Assembly (NCBI GenBank): GCA_003162995.1
Contig: PLUZ01000349.1
Location: 1 to 14,839 of the forward strand
Origin: Methylocapsa sp.
Lineage (GTDB): Bacteria; Pseudomonadota; Alphaproteobacteria; Rhizobiales; Beijerinckiaceae
Length of the DNA stretch: 14,839 bases
Direction of reading: 5' to 3'
The notes under the pieces are model-generated. The model did not search any database. It saw only the letters and a list, made by a program, of their open reading frames with translations, and was not told the origin of the DNA. The position numbers and the translations under genes are program-made. How positions within the stretch are numbered: position 1 is the first letter of the stretch; each line of letters starts with the position of its first letter. Shown piece by piece: positions 6,973-14,839 of this stretch.

Positions 6973-7722
6973 ATGAAAATTCTCGTCCCCGTGAAACGGG
7001 TCGTCGATTACAATGTCAAGATCAGGGTCAAACCTGACGGGTCCGGCGTCGATCTCGCCAATGTCAAAATGTCGATGAACCCTTTCGACGAAATCGCCGT
7101 CGAGGAAGCGCTGCGCCTGAAGGAGAAGGGCGCAGCCAGTGAAGTGATTGTCGTGTCGATCGGGCCAGCGCAGGCCGGCGAGACGATCAGGAGCGCCCTC
7201 GCGATGGGCGCCGATCGCGGCATTCTCATCAAGGCGGAGCAGCCGGTCGAACCGCTCGCCGTCGCCAAACTTTTGAAAGCCGTCGCTATCGCCGAAAAGC
7301 CTTCGCTGATTATCCTTGGCAAGCAGGCGATCGACGATGATTGCAACCAGACCGGGCAAATGCTTGCGGCGCTTTTGGGCTGGGGACAAGGCACTTTTGC
7401 CTCGAAAGTGGTGGTTGGTGACGGCGAGGTGGATGTCACCCGCGAGGTCGACGGCGGCTTGCAAACCGTCAGTCTCAAACTCCCGGCCGTCGTCACAACC
7501 GATTTGCGCCTCAACGAACCGCGATACTCCAGTCTGCCAAACATCATGAAAGCCAAGAAGAAAGTGATCGAAGAGAAGACGCCCGCCGATTTCGGTGTCG
7601 ATATCGCGCCACGGCTCAAGATTCTGAGCACTGTCGCGCCGCCCACGCGCAAGGGGGGAATCAAACTCGCCTCCGCCGCCGAACTGATCGCAAAACTCAA
7701 AGACGAAGCCGGGGTAATCTAA
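6973..7722 (+). CDS. etfB: Electron transfer flavoprotein, beta subunit
   Basis: EtfB (249 residues) forms, with EtfA, the soluble heterodimer that collects electrons from acyl-CoA and other flavin dehydrogenases and passes them to ETF:quinone oxidoreductase. The chosen ATG at 6973 gives [20 protein letters not shown], the standard N-terminus; the frame extends to an ATG at 6871, but the added 34 residues are unlike the family. The AMP-binding part shows [13 protein letters not shown] (116-128). The family signature [20 protein letters not shown] (178-197) contains the recognition loop that docks onto partner dehydrogenases. This is the housekeeping group I type, not the FixA type tied to nitrogen fixation, judged from the etf-like sequence and the absence of fixC/fixX alongside. 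The stop overlaps the etfA start by one base (TAATG), indicating translational coupling. Confidence 0.96.
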   Translation: MKILVPVKRVVDYNVKIRVKPDGSGVDLANVKMSMNPFDEIAVEEALRLKEKGAASEVIVVSIGPAQAGETIRSALAMGADRGILIKAEQPVEPLAVAKLLKAVAIAEKPSLIILGKQAIDDDCNQTGQMLAALLGWGQGTFASKVVVGDGEVDVTREVDGGLQTVSLKLPAVVTTDLRLNEPRYSSLPNIMKAKKKVIEEKTPADFGVDIAPRLKILSTVAPPTRKGGIKLASAAELIAKLKDEAGVI

Positions 7723-8666
7723 TGGCGGTCTTGCTTCTTGCCGAGATTTCGAACGGCACGCTGAATGAGGCGACAGCCAAAGCCTTGACCGCGGCAAAGA
7801 CGCTGAATGAACCCGTCCATATCCTAGTCGCCGGCGATGGGGTGGAAGCCGCGGGCCGGGCCGCTGCCAGCCTTGACGGCACCGAAAAAGTGCTGCTGGC
7901 GGACGCTCCAATCTATGCGCATCACCTGGCCGAACCACTGGCCGCGCTTCTTGTCCAATTGGCGGGCAATTATTCGGCGATTCTGGCCGCCGCGACCTCA
8001 ACCGGGAAGAATGTCATGCCGAGAGTGGCGGCCCTCCTCGACGTGATGCAAATTTCGGAGATTATCAAGGTCAAGGCACCCGATATTTTCGAACGTCCAA
8101 TCTATGCCGGAAACGCGATAGTTACGGTGCAATCAACCGATTCCAAGAAAGTCATTACGGTGCGAACGGCCGCGTTTCAACCGGCCGGCGAAGGGACACA
8201 AGCTCCGGTCGAAAGGATCGGCGCCGCCGCCGCGCCCGAGGTTTCGCGGTTCAAGGATGAGACGCTCGTCAAATCCGAGCGCCCAGAACTCGGCGCGGCC
8301 AGGATCATCATATCCGGCGGCCGCGGCATGCAGAGCGCGGACAATTTCAAGACCCTTATCGAGCCCATTGCGGACAAGCTAGGCGCGGCGATGGGTGCGT
8401 CGCGCGCCGCGGTCGATGCCGGCTACGCGCCAAACGATTGGCAAGTCGGCCAGACGGGCAAGGTTGTCGCGCCCGATCTCTACATCGCTGTCGGCATCTC
8501 CGGCGCCATCCAGCACCTTGCCGGAATGAAGGACTCCAAGATTATCGTCGCCATCAACAAGGATGATGAGGCGCCGATTTTCCAAATCGCGGATTACGGT
8601 CTCGTGGGCGATCTCTTCGCAATCCTGCCGGCACTGAACGAGGAGCTTGCCAAGCTCGGCCGTTAG
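7722..8666 (+). CDS. etfA: Electron transfer flavoprotein, alpha subunit
   Basis: EtfA (314 residues) carries the redox-active FAD of the ETF heterodimer. The N-terminal ETF domain covers about residues 1-180, with [18 protein letters not shown] at 91-108. The C-terminal FAD domain begins near 190 and contains SGGRGM (198-203), [14 protein letters not shown] (222-235) and [20 protein letters not shown] (241-260). The signature [19 protein letters not shown] (261-279) and [19 protein letters not shown] (281-299) complete it. These are the conserved FAD-contacting segments and none is missing. The ATG overlaps the etfB stop, so the subunits should be made in equal amounts. After the stop there is no hairpin with a T tract, leaving open whether transcription continues to hbd about 320 bases downstream. 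Confidence 0.96.
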   Translation: MAVLLLAEISNGTLNEATAKALTAAKTLNEPVHILVAGDGVEAAGRAAASLDGTEKVLLADAPIYAHHLAEPLAALLVQLAGNYSAILAAATSTGKNVMPRVAALLDVMQISEIIKVKAPDIFERPIYAGNAIVTVQSTDSKKVITVRTAAFQPAGEGTQAPVERIGAAAAPEVSRFKDETLVKSERPELGAARIIISGGRGMQSADNFKTLIEPIADKLGAAMGASRAAVDAGYAPNDWQVGQTGKVVAPDLYIAVGISGAIQHLAGMKDSKIIVAINKDDEAPIFQIADYGLVGDLFAILPALNEELAKLGR

Positions 8667-8985
8667 CGCATCATCGAAAAGCAAAGCCACTCCGGGTTTG
8701 GGACTTATGCGCGTTCTTGACATGAACCAGCATCCTCAGCGGTGGCCAAAGCCATGGGGAGCGGCCGATTTGGATCGCACGCCGTGATTTTGTTCGCGCA
8801 GCACGATCCTTTTTGTGCAAGGGGTCTTCCGCATTGTCCCATTCGGGCTCTGGAGCTTGTTCAGTTCAGTAGATATGTTTGTGTCTATGGTCTAAAAGTC
8901 GGGCCGGTTCGCACGAACGCCTAGACTCGTGTGATGTCAATCCGGCTAGACTCTTCCTGCTTGACTTCCATTGTGGACGAATGAA
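8667..8985. other. 319-base gap between etfA and hbd, no gene recognised
   Basis: No convincing coding region. A 60-codon frame at 8742-8924 has no family resemblance and no ribosome-binding site. A perfect TTGACA at 8717-8722 has no matching -10 at the usual distance. The 3' part (about 8860-8985) is AT-richer than the flanking genes and is the likely place for the hbd promoter, but I cannot pinpoint one. Confidence 0.45.
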
Positions 8986-9861
8986 ATGGACATAAATAAA
9001 ATGGGCGTGATCGGGGCCGGCCAAATGGGCACGGGAATAGCCCAGGTCTGCGCGCTGGCCGGCATCGAAGTCGCTCTCAATGATATTTCGGAAGCGCGCA
9101 TCAATGCCGGTTTGGCCACCATCGCCGGCAATCTCGCGCGCCAGGTTGAACGGAAACAGATCGAGCCATCGGCACGCGACGCCGCTTCGAACCGGATAAC
9201 GCCCGCGCTCGACTTCGACGCCTTTAGCGATAGCGACCTCGTCATCGAAGCAGCCTCCGAGAACGAGGAGGTCAAACGAAAGATTTTTTCCAAGCTGTGC
9301 CCATCGCTCAAGCCAACGGCGATTTTGGCGACGAATACTTCGTCGATTTCGATCACAAGGCTTGCCTCGGTCACCGACCGGCCGGAAAAGTTCATCGGCA
9401 TTCATTTCATGAATCCGGTGCCGCGCATGCAGCTTGTCGAATTGATTCGCGGCATCGTGACCGAGAACACAACCTTCGATACTGCCAAGACGCTGATTGC
9501 CCGGCTCGGCAAGACGTTCACCGTATCCGAGGATTTCCCTGCCTTCATCGTCAATCGCATTCTGCTGCCAATGATCAACGAAGCGGTCTATACGCTCTAC
9601 GAGGGCGTGGGATCGGTCGAATCGATCGACACCGCGATGCGGCTAGGCGCCAATCATCCCATGGGACCTTTGCAGCTTGCCGATTTCATAGGCCTCGACA
9701 CCGTCCTGTCCGTCATGCAAGTCCTGCATGATGGCTTGGCCGATCCCAAATATCGTCCCTGTCCGTTGCTCGTGAAATATGTCGAAGCGGGTTGGCTAGG
9801 GCGCAAAACTCAGCGCGGATTTTACGATTATCGCAGCGGCACGCCCATCCCGACACGATAA
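8986..9861 (+). CDS. hbd: 3-hydroxybutyryl-CoA dehydrogenase
   Basis: A 291-residue dehydrogenase of the 3-hydroxyacyl-CoA dehydrogenase family, interconverting acetoacetyl-CoA and 3-hydroxybutyryl-CoA with NAD(P)H. I chose ATG 8986 (MDINKMGVIGAGQMG), which gives the usual length; TTG 8971 and ATG 9001 are in frame and cannot be excluded. The N-terminal Rossmann domain shows GAGQMG (10-15) and LVIEAASEN (85-93). Catalytic and substrate residues are in NTSS (117-120), HFMNPVPRMQLVE (140-152, the family signature with the catalytic histidine 140) and FIVNRILLPMINEA (187-200, Asn190). The C-terminal domain has GANHPMGPLQLADFIGLD (221-238) and GRKTQRGFYDY (272-282). Lying after etfBA, it fits butyrate/polyhydroxybutyrate or ethylmalonyl-CoA pathway metabolism, where the B12 enzyme pduO would also matter; that link is inference. 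Confidence 0.94.
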   Translation: MDINKMGVIGAGQMGTGIAQVCALAGIEVALNDISEARINAGLATIAGNLARQVERKQIEPSARDAASNRITPALDFDAFSDSDLVIEAASENEEVKRKIFSKLCPSLKPTAILATNTSSISITRLASVTDRPEKFIGIHFMNPVPRMQLVELIRGIVTENTTFDTAKTLIARLGKTFTVSEDFPAFIVNRILLPMINEAVYTLYEGVGSVESIDTAMRLGANHPMGPLQLADFIGLDTVLSVMQVLHDGLADPKYRPCPLLVKYVEAGWLGRKTQRGFYDYRSGTPIPTR

Positions 9862-10006
9862 ATCCTGCCGCGCAGGCCATCGTTTCCAGCCATCTTCACA
9901 CGGCTGTCATTGCGCCTGTAGAATATAAATGTAACAGTTTGAAGGGACTAGCGTTCGATTCGCAGTCGATATATGAGTTTCGAGGTGAATCTAGTATGAG
10001 GCTGCG

Positions 10007-10029
10007 GCGTTGCCGTTCGCTGGCAACGC
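10007..10029 (+). promoter_or_regulatory. Perfect hairpin in the leader of the HNH gene
   Basis: GCGTTGCC (10007-10014) and GGCAACGC (10022-10029) form a perfect 8-base stem with a 7-base loop. It ends 7 bases before the GAGG ribosome-binding site (10037-10040). It has no T tract, so it is not an ordinary terminator; it could affect mRNA stability or translation. The AT-rich TATAAAT at 9924-9930 upstream may be part of a promoter, but no good -35 element is spaced to it. Confidence 0.4.
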
Positions 10030-10048
10030 GTTAGGCGAGGTACCTGAC

Positions 10049-10618
10049 GTGACGGTTCATTCCCAACCCAGGGTCTCACCCGAGGCGTGTCCGGCGCTCG
10101 TGCTCAATGCCGACTTCCGGCCGTTGAGCTACTACCCCCTCTCGCTCTGGTCATGGCAGGATTCGATCAAGGCGGTGTTTCTCGACAGGGTGAATATCGT
10201 TTCCAATTACGACAAGACGGTCCGAAGTCCGAGCTTCGAGATCCGCCTCCCCTCGGTGGTTTCCCTCAAAAGCTATGTCAGACCGTCCCGCCATCCCGCC
10301 TTCACCCGTTTCAATGTCTTCCTCCGCGACCGTTTCAGCTGCCAATATTGCGGTTCCCGCGAGGATCTGACCTTCGATCATGTCATCCCTCGCTCGAAGG
10401 GAGGCACCACGACCTGGAAAAATGTGGTCGCCGCCTGTTCCACCTGCAATCTGCGCAAGGGCGATTTACTCCCCGGCCAAGCCCGCATGTGGCCGGAGCG
10501 GGCGCCATACCAGCCGAGCGTCAACGATCTGCACCAGAACGGCCGCCAGTTTCCACCGAACTATCTGCACGAAAGCTGGATGGATTATCTCTATTGGGAT
10601 TCCGTGCTGGAGCCTTAA
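10049..10618 (+). CDS. HNH endonuclease family protein
   Basis: A 189-residue protein of the HNH nuclease family, in a form widespread in alphaproteobacteria and other bacteria. I chose GTG 10049 because GAGG (10037-10040) sits 8 bases upstream and the protein then starts MTVHSQ, as homologues usually do; an in-frame ATG at 10010 lies inside the hairpin. The N-terminal part contains ACPALVLNADFRPLSYYPLS (13-32). The HNH module comprises the zinc pair CQYC (98-101), the catalytic DHVIPRSKGG (110-119, His111), the asparagine in TWKNVV (122-127) and the second zinc pair CSTC followed by NLRKG (130-138). The C-terminal part is rich in aromatics, with PPNYLHESWMDYLYWDS (169-185). The nuclease motif is intact, but the cellular role of this subfamily is not established; its lone position argues against a restriction-modification unit. 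It converges on argE with a 28-base gap. Confidence 0.9.
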   Translation: MTVHSQPRVSPEACPALVLNADFRPLSYYPLSLWSWQDSIKAVFLDRVNIVSNYDKTVRSPSFEIRLPSVVSLKSYVRPSRHPAFTRFNVFLRDRFSCQYCGSREDLTFDHVIPRSKGGTTTWKNVVAACSTCNLRKGDLLPGQARMWPERAPYQPSVNDLHQNGRQFPPNYLHESWMDYLYWDSVLEP

Positions 10619-10646
10619 TCCACGCCTATGCTCCCGCGTCAGTCTT

Positions 10647-11828
10647 TTAGCCTAGCTCGGCGGCGAGCCTCCGCATGAAAGTGATCCCCGCCTCGATCTG
10701 CGCGATCTCTATGTATTCATCTGGCTGATGCGCCTGGTCGATCGAGCCGGGACCGCAGACGACCGTTGGCACATGGGCCAATTGGAACTGACCTGCCTCG
10801 GAGGCGAAAGGCACGCTAATTGTCCGGTTCGATTGCGCCAGTTTCAGCGCCAAAGTCTCGGCGGTTGAGCCGCTTTCTGGCGTGAGGCCTGGCACCTCCA
10901 CCTCGGTCACCGTTTCGATAAAAGCATCCTTAGCGTAGCGCGTAAGCTTTGGAGTCACGACACGGGCGGCGTAATCCTCCAGGTGCCGGAGCGCCAGATT
11001 TTGCGCAACACCTGGGAGCGCCCGAAACTCCCAATGGAACGCGCAAAGCTTGGCCATGATGTTCCGCGCGGTTCCACCATGAATCGTCCCGACATGAAGG
11101 GTGGATGCCGGAGGATCGAAGCGGCCGGATGGATCGCCTTCTGCCGCGAGCTCTTCGGCAAAGCGATAAAGCCCAGTGACGAGATCGCAAGCCGCCTCGA
11201 CAGCATTGGCGCCCAGACTTGGTTTCGAGGAGTGTGCCGCATGGCCATGCACGATGGTGGTGTAGGTCGCGACGCTTTTGTGCGCATCCGCGACCTGCAT
11301 CAAAGTCGGCTCGCCGACAAGCACGGCACCGGGGCGTGGCAGACCGGCGCCAAACCGCGCGATTGTGTCGAGCGGTCCGCGGCAGGTGGTTTCCTCATCA
11401 TAGCTCAAAAGAATATGGACCGGACGCGACAGGCGAGCATTCTGAAATTCCGGAATCATTGAAAGACAGATTGCGTCGAAACCCTTCATGTCGCAGGTGC
11501 CGCGGCCATAAACGCGGCTGGCCTCCCGGCGCAGCTTGAACGGATCGCTTGTCCAGGTCTGGCCCTCCACAGGGACGACATCGGTATGCCCTGAGAGGAC
11601 GACGCCGCCATCACGGTCTGGGCCGATGGTGGCGAAAAGCGCGGCTTTGTCGGCCGTGGAATTGGGGATTTTCACATAGGCAACGCCGAGGGATTTTAAA
11701 TAATCCTCGACAAAAGCGACAAGGCCGAGATTGGATTTCGAACTTTCCGTATCGAAGCCGATCAGACGCTCAAGCATGTCGAGTGTTGCATTAAGCCTTG
11801 CTTCCGATGCATTGCTCGCTAAGGCCAT
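10647..11828 (-). CDS. argE: Acetylornithine deacetylase (M20 family)
   Basis: A 393-residue zinc-dependent M20 amidohydrolase; ArgE hydrolyses N2-acetylornithine to ornithine and acetate in arginine synthesis. I chose the ATG at 11828 (MALASNASEARLN); an in-frame TTG at 11846 abuts an AAGGA and is less likely. Metal-site motifs are SGHTDVVP (79-86; His81, Asp83), GRGTCDMKG (108-116; the bridging Asp113), YDEETT (143-148; catalytic Glu145 and metal Glu146), GEPT (172-175; Glu173) and DQAHQPDEY (364-372; His367). The dimerisation domain (about 180-290) includes GHAAHSSKP. The sequence fits the alphaproteobacterial ArgE subgroup better than DapE, because GTCDMKGFD and the HQPDEY end are ArgE-like, but the two families are close. 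It lies 58 bases after apaG on the same strand, possibly in one transcript. Confidence 0.9.
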   Translation of the reverse strand: MALASNASEARLNATLDMLERLIGFDTESSKSNLGLVAFVEDYLKSLGVAYVKIPNSTADKAALFATIGPDRDGGVVLSGHTDVVPVEGQTWTSDPFKLRREASRVYGRGTCDMKGFDAICLSMIPEFQNARLSRPVHILLSYDEETTCRGPLDTIARFGAGLPRPGAVLVGEPTLMQVADAHKSVATYTTIVHGHAAHSSKPSLGANAVEAACDLVTGLYRFAEELAAEGDPSGRFDPPASTLHVGTIHGGTARNIMAKLCAFHWEFRALPGVAQNLALRHLEDYAARVVTPKLTRYAKDAFIETVTEVEVPGLTPESGSTAETLALKLAQSNRTISVPFASEAGQFQLAHVPTVVCGPGSIDQAHQPDEYIEIAQIEAGITFMRRLAAELG

Positions 11829-11886
11829 GAACGGCGGATTTACCAATCCTTAACGGCCAGGTCACGCGCGTAAATGCGGCGGCGGA

Positions 11887-12279
11887 TCAGTTGAGAACCC
11901 GCCGCGCATAGGGAGAATCAAGCGAGAAGACGGGAATCTCCGCGTCGAAAGCATCGCCCTTCTCGTTCACCATGCGATAGGTCCCGGTCATAATGCCGGA
12001 AGGCGTCGTCATGTTGGTTCCCGACGTATAGCGAAAGGTTTCGCCGGGCCGCAAAACCGGCTGTTCGCCGACGACACCCGCGCCCTTCACTTCCTCGAGC
12101 TTGCCATTGCCATCGGTGATCTTCCAATGGCGAGCGGTGAGCCGCACGGTCATATCGCCTCTGTTGGCGATTTCGACGGTGTATGCCCACCAGAACGAGG
12201 CCTCGTCGGCATCGGACCGCTCGGGCACGAATTCGGGAAGAACTGTGATCTCTATGTCGTGAGTTACGGTGCTGTACAT
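11887..12279 (-). CDS. apaG: ApaG family protein
   Basis: A 130-residue ApaG protein, a single fibronectin-III-like beta-sandwich domain. The gene is named after the E. coli apaGH locus and has been linked to Co2+ resistance and Mg2+ efflux in Salmonella (as CorD); its biochemical role is not settled. Recognisable segments are FWWAYTVEIANRGDMTVRL (29-47), HWKITDGNG (51-59), the glycine-rich GVVGEQPVLRPGETFRYTSG (68-87) and SGIMTGTYRMV (94-104). Length is standard, and the ATG start gives a typical MYSxVTxxIEI N-terminus; the ribosome-binding site is weak. The gene is downstream of addA and upstream of argE on the same strand, with no ksgA or apaH next to it, unlike in enterobacteria. Confidence 0.93.
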   Translation of the reverse strand: MYSTVTHDIEITVLPEFVPERSDADEASFWWAYTVEIANRGDMTVRLTARHWKITDGNGKLEEVKGAGVVGEQPVLRPGETFRYTSGTNMTTPSGIMTGTYRMVNEKGDAFDAEIPVFSLDSPYARRVLN

Positions 12280-12388
12280 GGGCGTGATCTACGAAAACGG
12301 ACGCGAGAATGGTCTGACCAGAGCACCTTAGCACAGCCTTATGCACAAGGAAAAGCGCCGAGTCGATGCTGCGTCGCAACAAGAATGT

Positions 12389-14839
12389 TCAGCCCGTAGC
12401 AAGAGCTGCCAGGGCCGCATCGAGCCTCTCCGCGGGAAACGGAACGACGAAAGGGCCCTCCGTCCAGATTAGCAGCATGCGCAAAGTTTTGTTTGGCCAG
12501 AGCTGCGCCAGAACGGCACGATAGAGGGCCATTTGCGTGACATATGCGGCCGGCGTCTCATCGAGCCCGCAAGGCCTGCCGGTCTTGTAGTCGGCCACCA
12601 GTATTTCATTCGCGTCTTCACCAATCCGGTCTATCTGTCCGGCCACATCGATCATTTGTTGCCCAACCGCTACTCGGCCCGCGACCGAAACCTCGGCGCT
12701 CGAAGCTGGCCCGAACAAACCGGCAAGTTCCGGCAGGTCAATCACATTCAACGCCGCCTCAGTGAGATTTAGGCATGTGGTTTCGTCGAGGCCCGCGGCC
12801 CTCGCGGAGAGGAAAGCCAGTGCCACGCCGCGCCGGTGCGGGGCTGCGACGCCCGGCAGATATTGCAACAGTAGATGCATCAAACGGCCCCGGCGCAAAC
12901 CTTCACGTCTTGCCTGCGCCAATCCTGGGCCGTTGAGTGGGCCGGACAAATCCTCGAAGGCGCTCGAAGGCTTGACCGGCGGCATCGCATTTGCCTCGAA
13001 GCGGGTGGCGCGGCCAAGCCAATCCGGCAAGACCACCGGCGCGGCGCCGGCCTGTCCCTCTGGCGAAGCGGCGGCAGCCACGCCGCTACCTTCCGATGCA
13101 AGGCGCAGGATTTTTTCCTCGCCGTTCCAAAACGCCGGCACCGGCTCCATTCCCGATTCATTGGCGAGAGCGGCCTCGATCATCTCGGCCCAGCAGCCGG
13201 GATCAGGCCCTTTCGCGCCGTGAAACCCACAGATGTAGAGGCGCTCTTCGGCGCGTGTCAAAGCCACATAAAGAAGCCGCCGGTATTCCTCCATCGCAGC
13301 TTCGCGTGACCCTTTGCGCGCGGCCTCTATCATCGCGCAATCGAGTTTTTTCGCCGGCGACCAGGCGATGGTCTCCTCGCCGGGCACGTTCGTGGCAAAC
13401 TTAAAAATTTTTGGATCATGGTGCGGCGAGGGCACGCCGCAAATATCCGGAAGAAACACGATTTTCGCTTCGAGCCCCTTGGCCGCGTGGACGGTCATCA
13501 CCCGCACCGCATCCTCGCCCGTCTCCATGTCGCGCTTGATCGAATACTCGATCCCAGAAAGATCGTTGAGAAAACCCGCGAGGGAAGGTGCGGCGCCGCC
13601 TTCATGCGTCATGGCGAGGCTCAAGAATTCGTCGAGCACGTCGCCTGCTTCCGGGCCGAGCCGCGCTTCCATGGCGCGGCGTCCGCCATCCGCGCCGAGA
13701 AGACTGGCATAGAAAGCGAAAGGACCGCCGCCTGTCCGCGCCCGCCAGAGCGCGAGCTTGGTTGCAGCCTCTGCATGCCTTGTGTCCGGGGAGGCTTGCA
13801 GCGCGTCGAAAAGACTTGCGGCCCGGCCCGGCGCGAGCGCCATGAGATCGTCATCGTCGAACCCGATGAGCGGCGATTTCAGCACGCAGGCGAGCGCGAG
13901 ATCGTCTTGCGGAAGCAGGCTCGCGCGCCCGGCCGCGATGAGATCCAGGACGGCGATATGATGTGTGAGTTCAAGCCGGTCGGCGCCAGCTGTCTGGATG
14001 CTGCTCTTTTTCAGGGCACGGATCATCGCCTCGAAAAATGCGCTCCGCGTACGAACAAGGATCAGAATATCACCGGGCCGCGCCGGCCGCGGCCGCAAGG
14101 TGCGGCTGTCATGCACCAATTCGTCGGAGCGAGGATCGATGAGCTGCGCGATCTTTTGGGCAACCCGCTCGGCAATAAGATTGGCCGGGTCCTGAGGATC
14201 GAGAAGGTCGAGCGGCAGCATCCAGTCGCTAGGGCTCTCGTTGGCCTGCGCCTCGGCGGGCGGCCAGAGCTCAACGAAACCAGGCAATTGATGCTTCAAG
14301 GCTTGGTGCGGCTTCCATACGTCTTCTGCCGAAACAAGTCCGGTCTTGTGATCGCCATGCTCGAATACCTTGTCGATCGCGGCAAGCACGCCAGACGCGG
14401 AGCGGAACGAAAAACTGAGCCGAACATGCGCGAAGGCTTGGGCCCCGGCCAAGAACCGGGTCTCGATTTTCCGCCGCATTCTGTCGAACATTTGCGGCGC
14501 GGCGCCCTGGAAGGAAAAGATCGATTGCTTTTCGTCCCCCACCGCAAAGAAGGTGCGCGGACCGTGGCTTTGCCCGTGCCCGGCCGAGAACTCAGCGGTG
14601 AGCTCTTCGAGAATTTTCCACTGGGCCTCGCTCGTATCCTGCGCCTCGTCGACCAACACATGGTCGATCCCGGAATCGAGCTTATAGAGCACCCAACGCG
14701 CTGTGGTGCGCTCAAGCAAGGCTAGGGTCTTGTCGATGAGATCGTCGAAATCAAGGATACCCCGCACCGCTTTTTCCGCTTTATAGCGCTCGCAAATCGC
14801 GCTCGCGACCTCGATCAGCGCAGCTGTGCGATCGAGTGT
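12389..14839 (-). CDS. addA: Double-strand-break repair helicase-nuclease AddA, N-terminus beyond the right edge
   Basis: About 816 C-terminal residues of AddA, the UvrD/Rep-type helicase and nuclease subunit of AddAB, which resects double-strand breaks for RecA-dependent repair. The frame is open to the right edge; GTG 14767 is an internal valine, and the Walker A region, about a third of the protein, is outside the window. Visible helicase motifs are motif II VDEAQD (nt 14636-14653), motif III FAVGDEKQSIFSFQG, motif V VMTVHAAKGLEAKIVFLPD (near nt 13465-13500) and motif VI RLLYVALTRAEERLYICG. The C-terminal PD-(D/E)XK nuclease shows GRLMH, GQIDR, ADYKTGR (catalytic Asp/Lys near nt 12584-12592) and QMALYRAVL, so nuclease activity should be intact. 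AddB normally lies upstream of addA, outside the window. Downstream is apaG after a 109-base gap. No break in the reading frame is seen. Confidence 0.95.
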   Translation of the reverse strand, partial: TLDRTAALIEVASAICERYKAEKAVRGILDFDDLIDKTLALLERTTARWVLYKLDSGIDHVLVDEAQDTSEAQWKILEELTAEFSAGHGQSHGPRTFFAVGDEKQSIFSFQGAAPQMFDRMRRKIETRFLAGAQAFAHVRLSFSFRSASGVLAAIDKVFEHGDHKTGLVSAEDVWKPHQALKHQLPGFVELWPPAEAQANESPSDWMLPLDLLDPQDPANLIAERVAQKIAQLIDPRSDELVHDSRTLRPRPARPGDILILVRTRSAFFEAMIRALKKSSIQTAGADRLELTHHIAVLDLIAAGRASLLPQDDLALACVLKSPLIGFDDDDLMALAPGRAASLFDALQASPDTRHAEAATKLALWRARTGGGPFAFYASLLGADGGRRAMEARLGPEAGDVLDEFLSLAMTHEGGAAPSLAGFLNDLSGIEYSIKRDMETGEDAVRVMTVHAAKGLEAKIVFLPDICGVPSPHHDPKIFKFATNVPGEETIAWSPAKKLDCAMIEAARKGSREAAMEEYRRLLYVALTRAEERLYICGFHGAKGPDPGCWAEMIEAALANESGMEPVPAFWNGEEKILRLASEGSGVAAAASPEGQAGAAPVVLPDWLGRATRFEANAMPPVKPSSAFEDLSGPLNGPGLAQARREGLRRGRLMHLLLQYLPGVAAPHRRGVALAFLSARAAGLDETTCLNLTEAALNVIDLPELAGLFGPASSAEVSVAGRVAVGQQMIDVAGQIDRIGEDANEILVADYKTGRPCGLDETPAAYVTQMALYRAVLAQLWPNKTLRMLLIWTEGPFVVPFPAERLDAALAALATG

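Noticed and set aside
6973..8666. The etfBA pair as fixBA of a nitrogen-fixation bifurcating complex.
   Set aside because: No fixC or fixX accompanies it, and the sequences fit the housekeeping ETF type.
8742..8924. A 60-codon frame between etfA and hbd.
   Set aside because: There is no ribosome-binding site, recognisable motif or supportive context.
10049..10618. The HNH gene as part of a restriction or anti-phage system.
   Set aside because: No methyltransferase, helicase, sensor or toxin-type partner is adjacent; the neighbours are metabolic genes, and the subfamily is a conserved chromosomal gene in alphaproteobacteria.
10619..10646. Bidirectional terminator between convergent hnh and argE.
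   Set aside because: The 28-base gap has no inverted repeat and no T tract.
13418..14725. A 435-codon plus-strand open frame opposite addA.
   Set aside because: It is antisense to intact helicase and nuclease motifs, and its residue composition is that of a shadow frame.

Overview
The window looks like a chromosomal housekeeping segment of an alphaproteobacterium, most likely of the order Hyphomicrobiales (Rhizobiales). This rests on protein families and gene order: lptM-lysA, a TIGR02302-family membrane protein, a twin-helix HIG1-like small protein, a PduO-type cobalamin adenosyltransferase, etfB-etfA, a 3-hydroxybutyryl-CoA dehydrogenase, an alphaproteobacterial-type HNH protein, argE, apaG and addA. 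The DNA is GC-rich, and palindromic intergenic repeats built around GCATG...CATGC are typical of this order. A relative of Beijerinckiaceae or Methylocystaceae is plausible, but this is inference and no marker gene is present to settle it.

Layout, plus strand: the C-terminal part of a HlyD/MacA-type efflux adaptor (to 617), then lptM and lysA as a two-gene unit (893-2458). A two-module palindromic repeat (A, 2539-2650) leads into the 902-codon TIGR02302 gene (2678-5386). A third palindrome (C, 5397-5446) follows, then the HIG1-like gene (5557-5745), a second two-module repeat (B, 5745-5856) and pduO (5867-6451). After a 521-base stretch without a recognisable gene come etfB and etfA, overlapping by one base (6973-8666), then hbd (8986-9861) and an HNH endonuclease-family gene (10049-10618). 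Minus strand: argE (10647-11828), apaG (11887-12279) and the C-terminal two thirds of addA (12389 to beyond the right edge). The hnh and argE genes converge with a 28-base gap.

Functionally, LysA makes lysine from meso-diaminopimelate, and LptM is a small lipoprotein of the LPS-export machinery. PduO makes adenosylcobalamin, the cofactor of acyl-CoA mutases. EtfAB takes electrons from acyl-CoA and other dehydrogenases to the quinone pool, and Hbd interconverts acetoacetyl-CoA and 3-hydroxybutyryl-CoA. The block 5557-9861 therefore reads as a loose acyl-CoA/cobalamin metabolism neighbourhood. ArgE belongs to arginine synthesis, and AddA is the helicase-nuclease subunit for double-strand-break repair.

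I found no defence island, CRISPR array, RNA gene, insertion sequence, prophage or other evidently new system. The most interesting non-coding signal is the repeat family at three successive gene boundaries. Two copies share a second hairpin in which a paired position changed on both sides (A-T in one copy, G-C in the other), which suggests that the folded structure is conserved.
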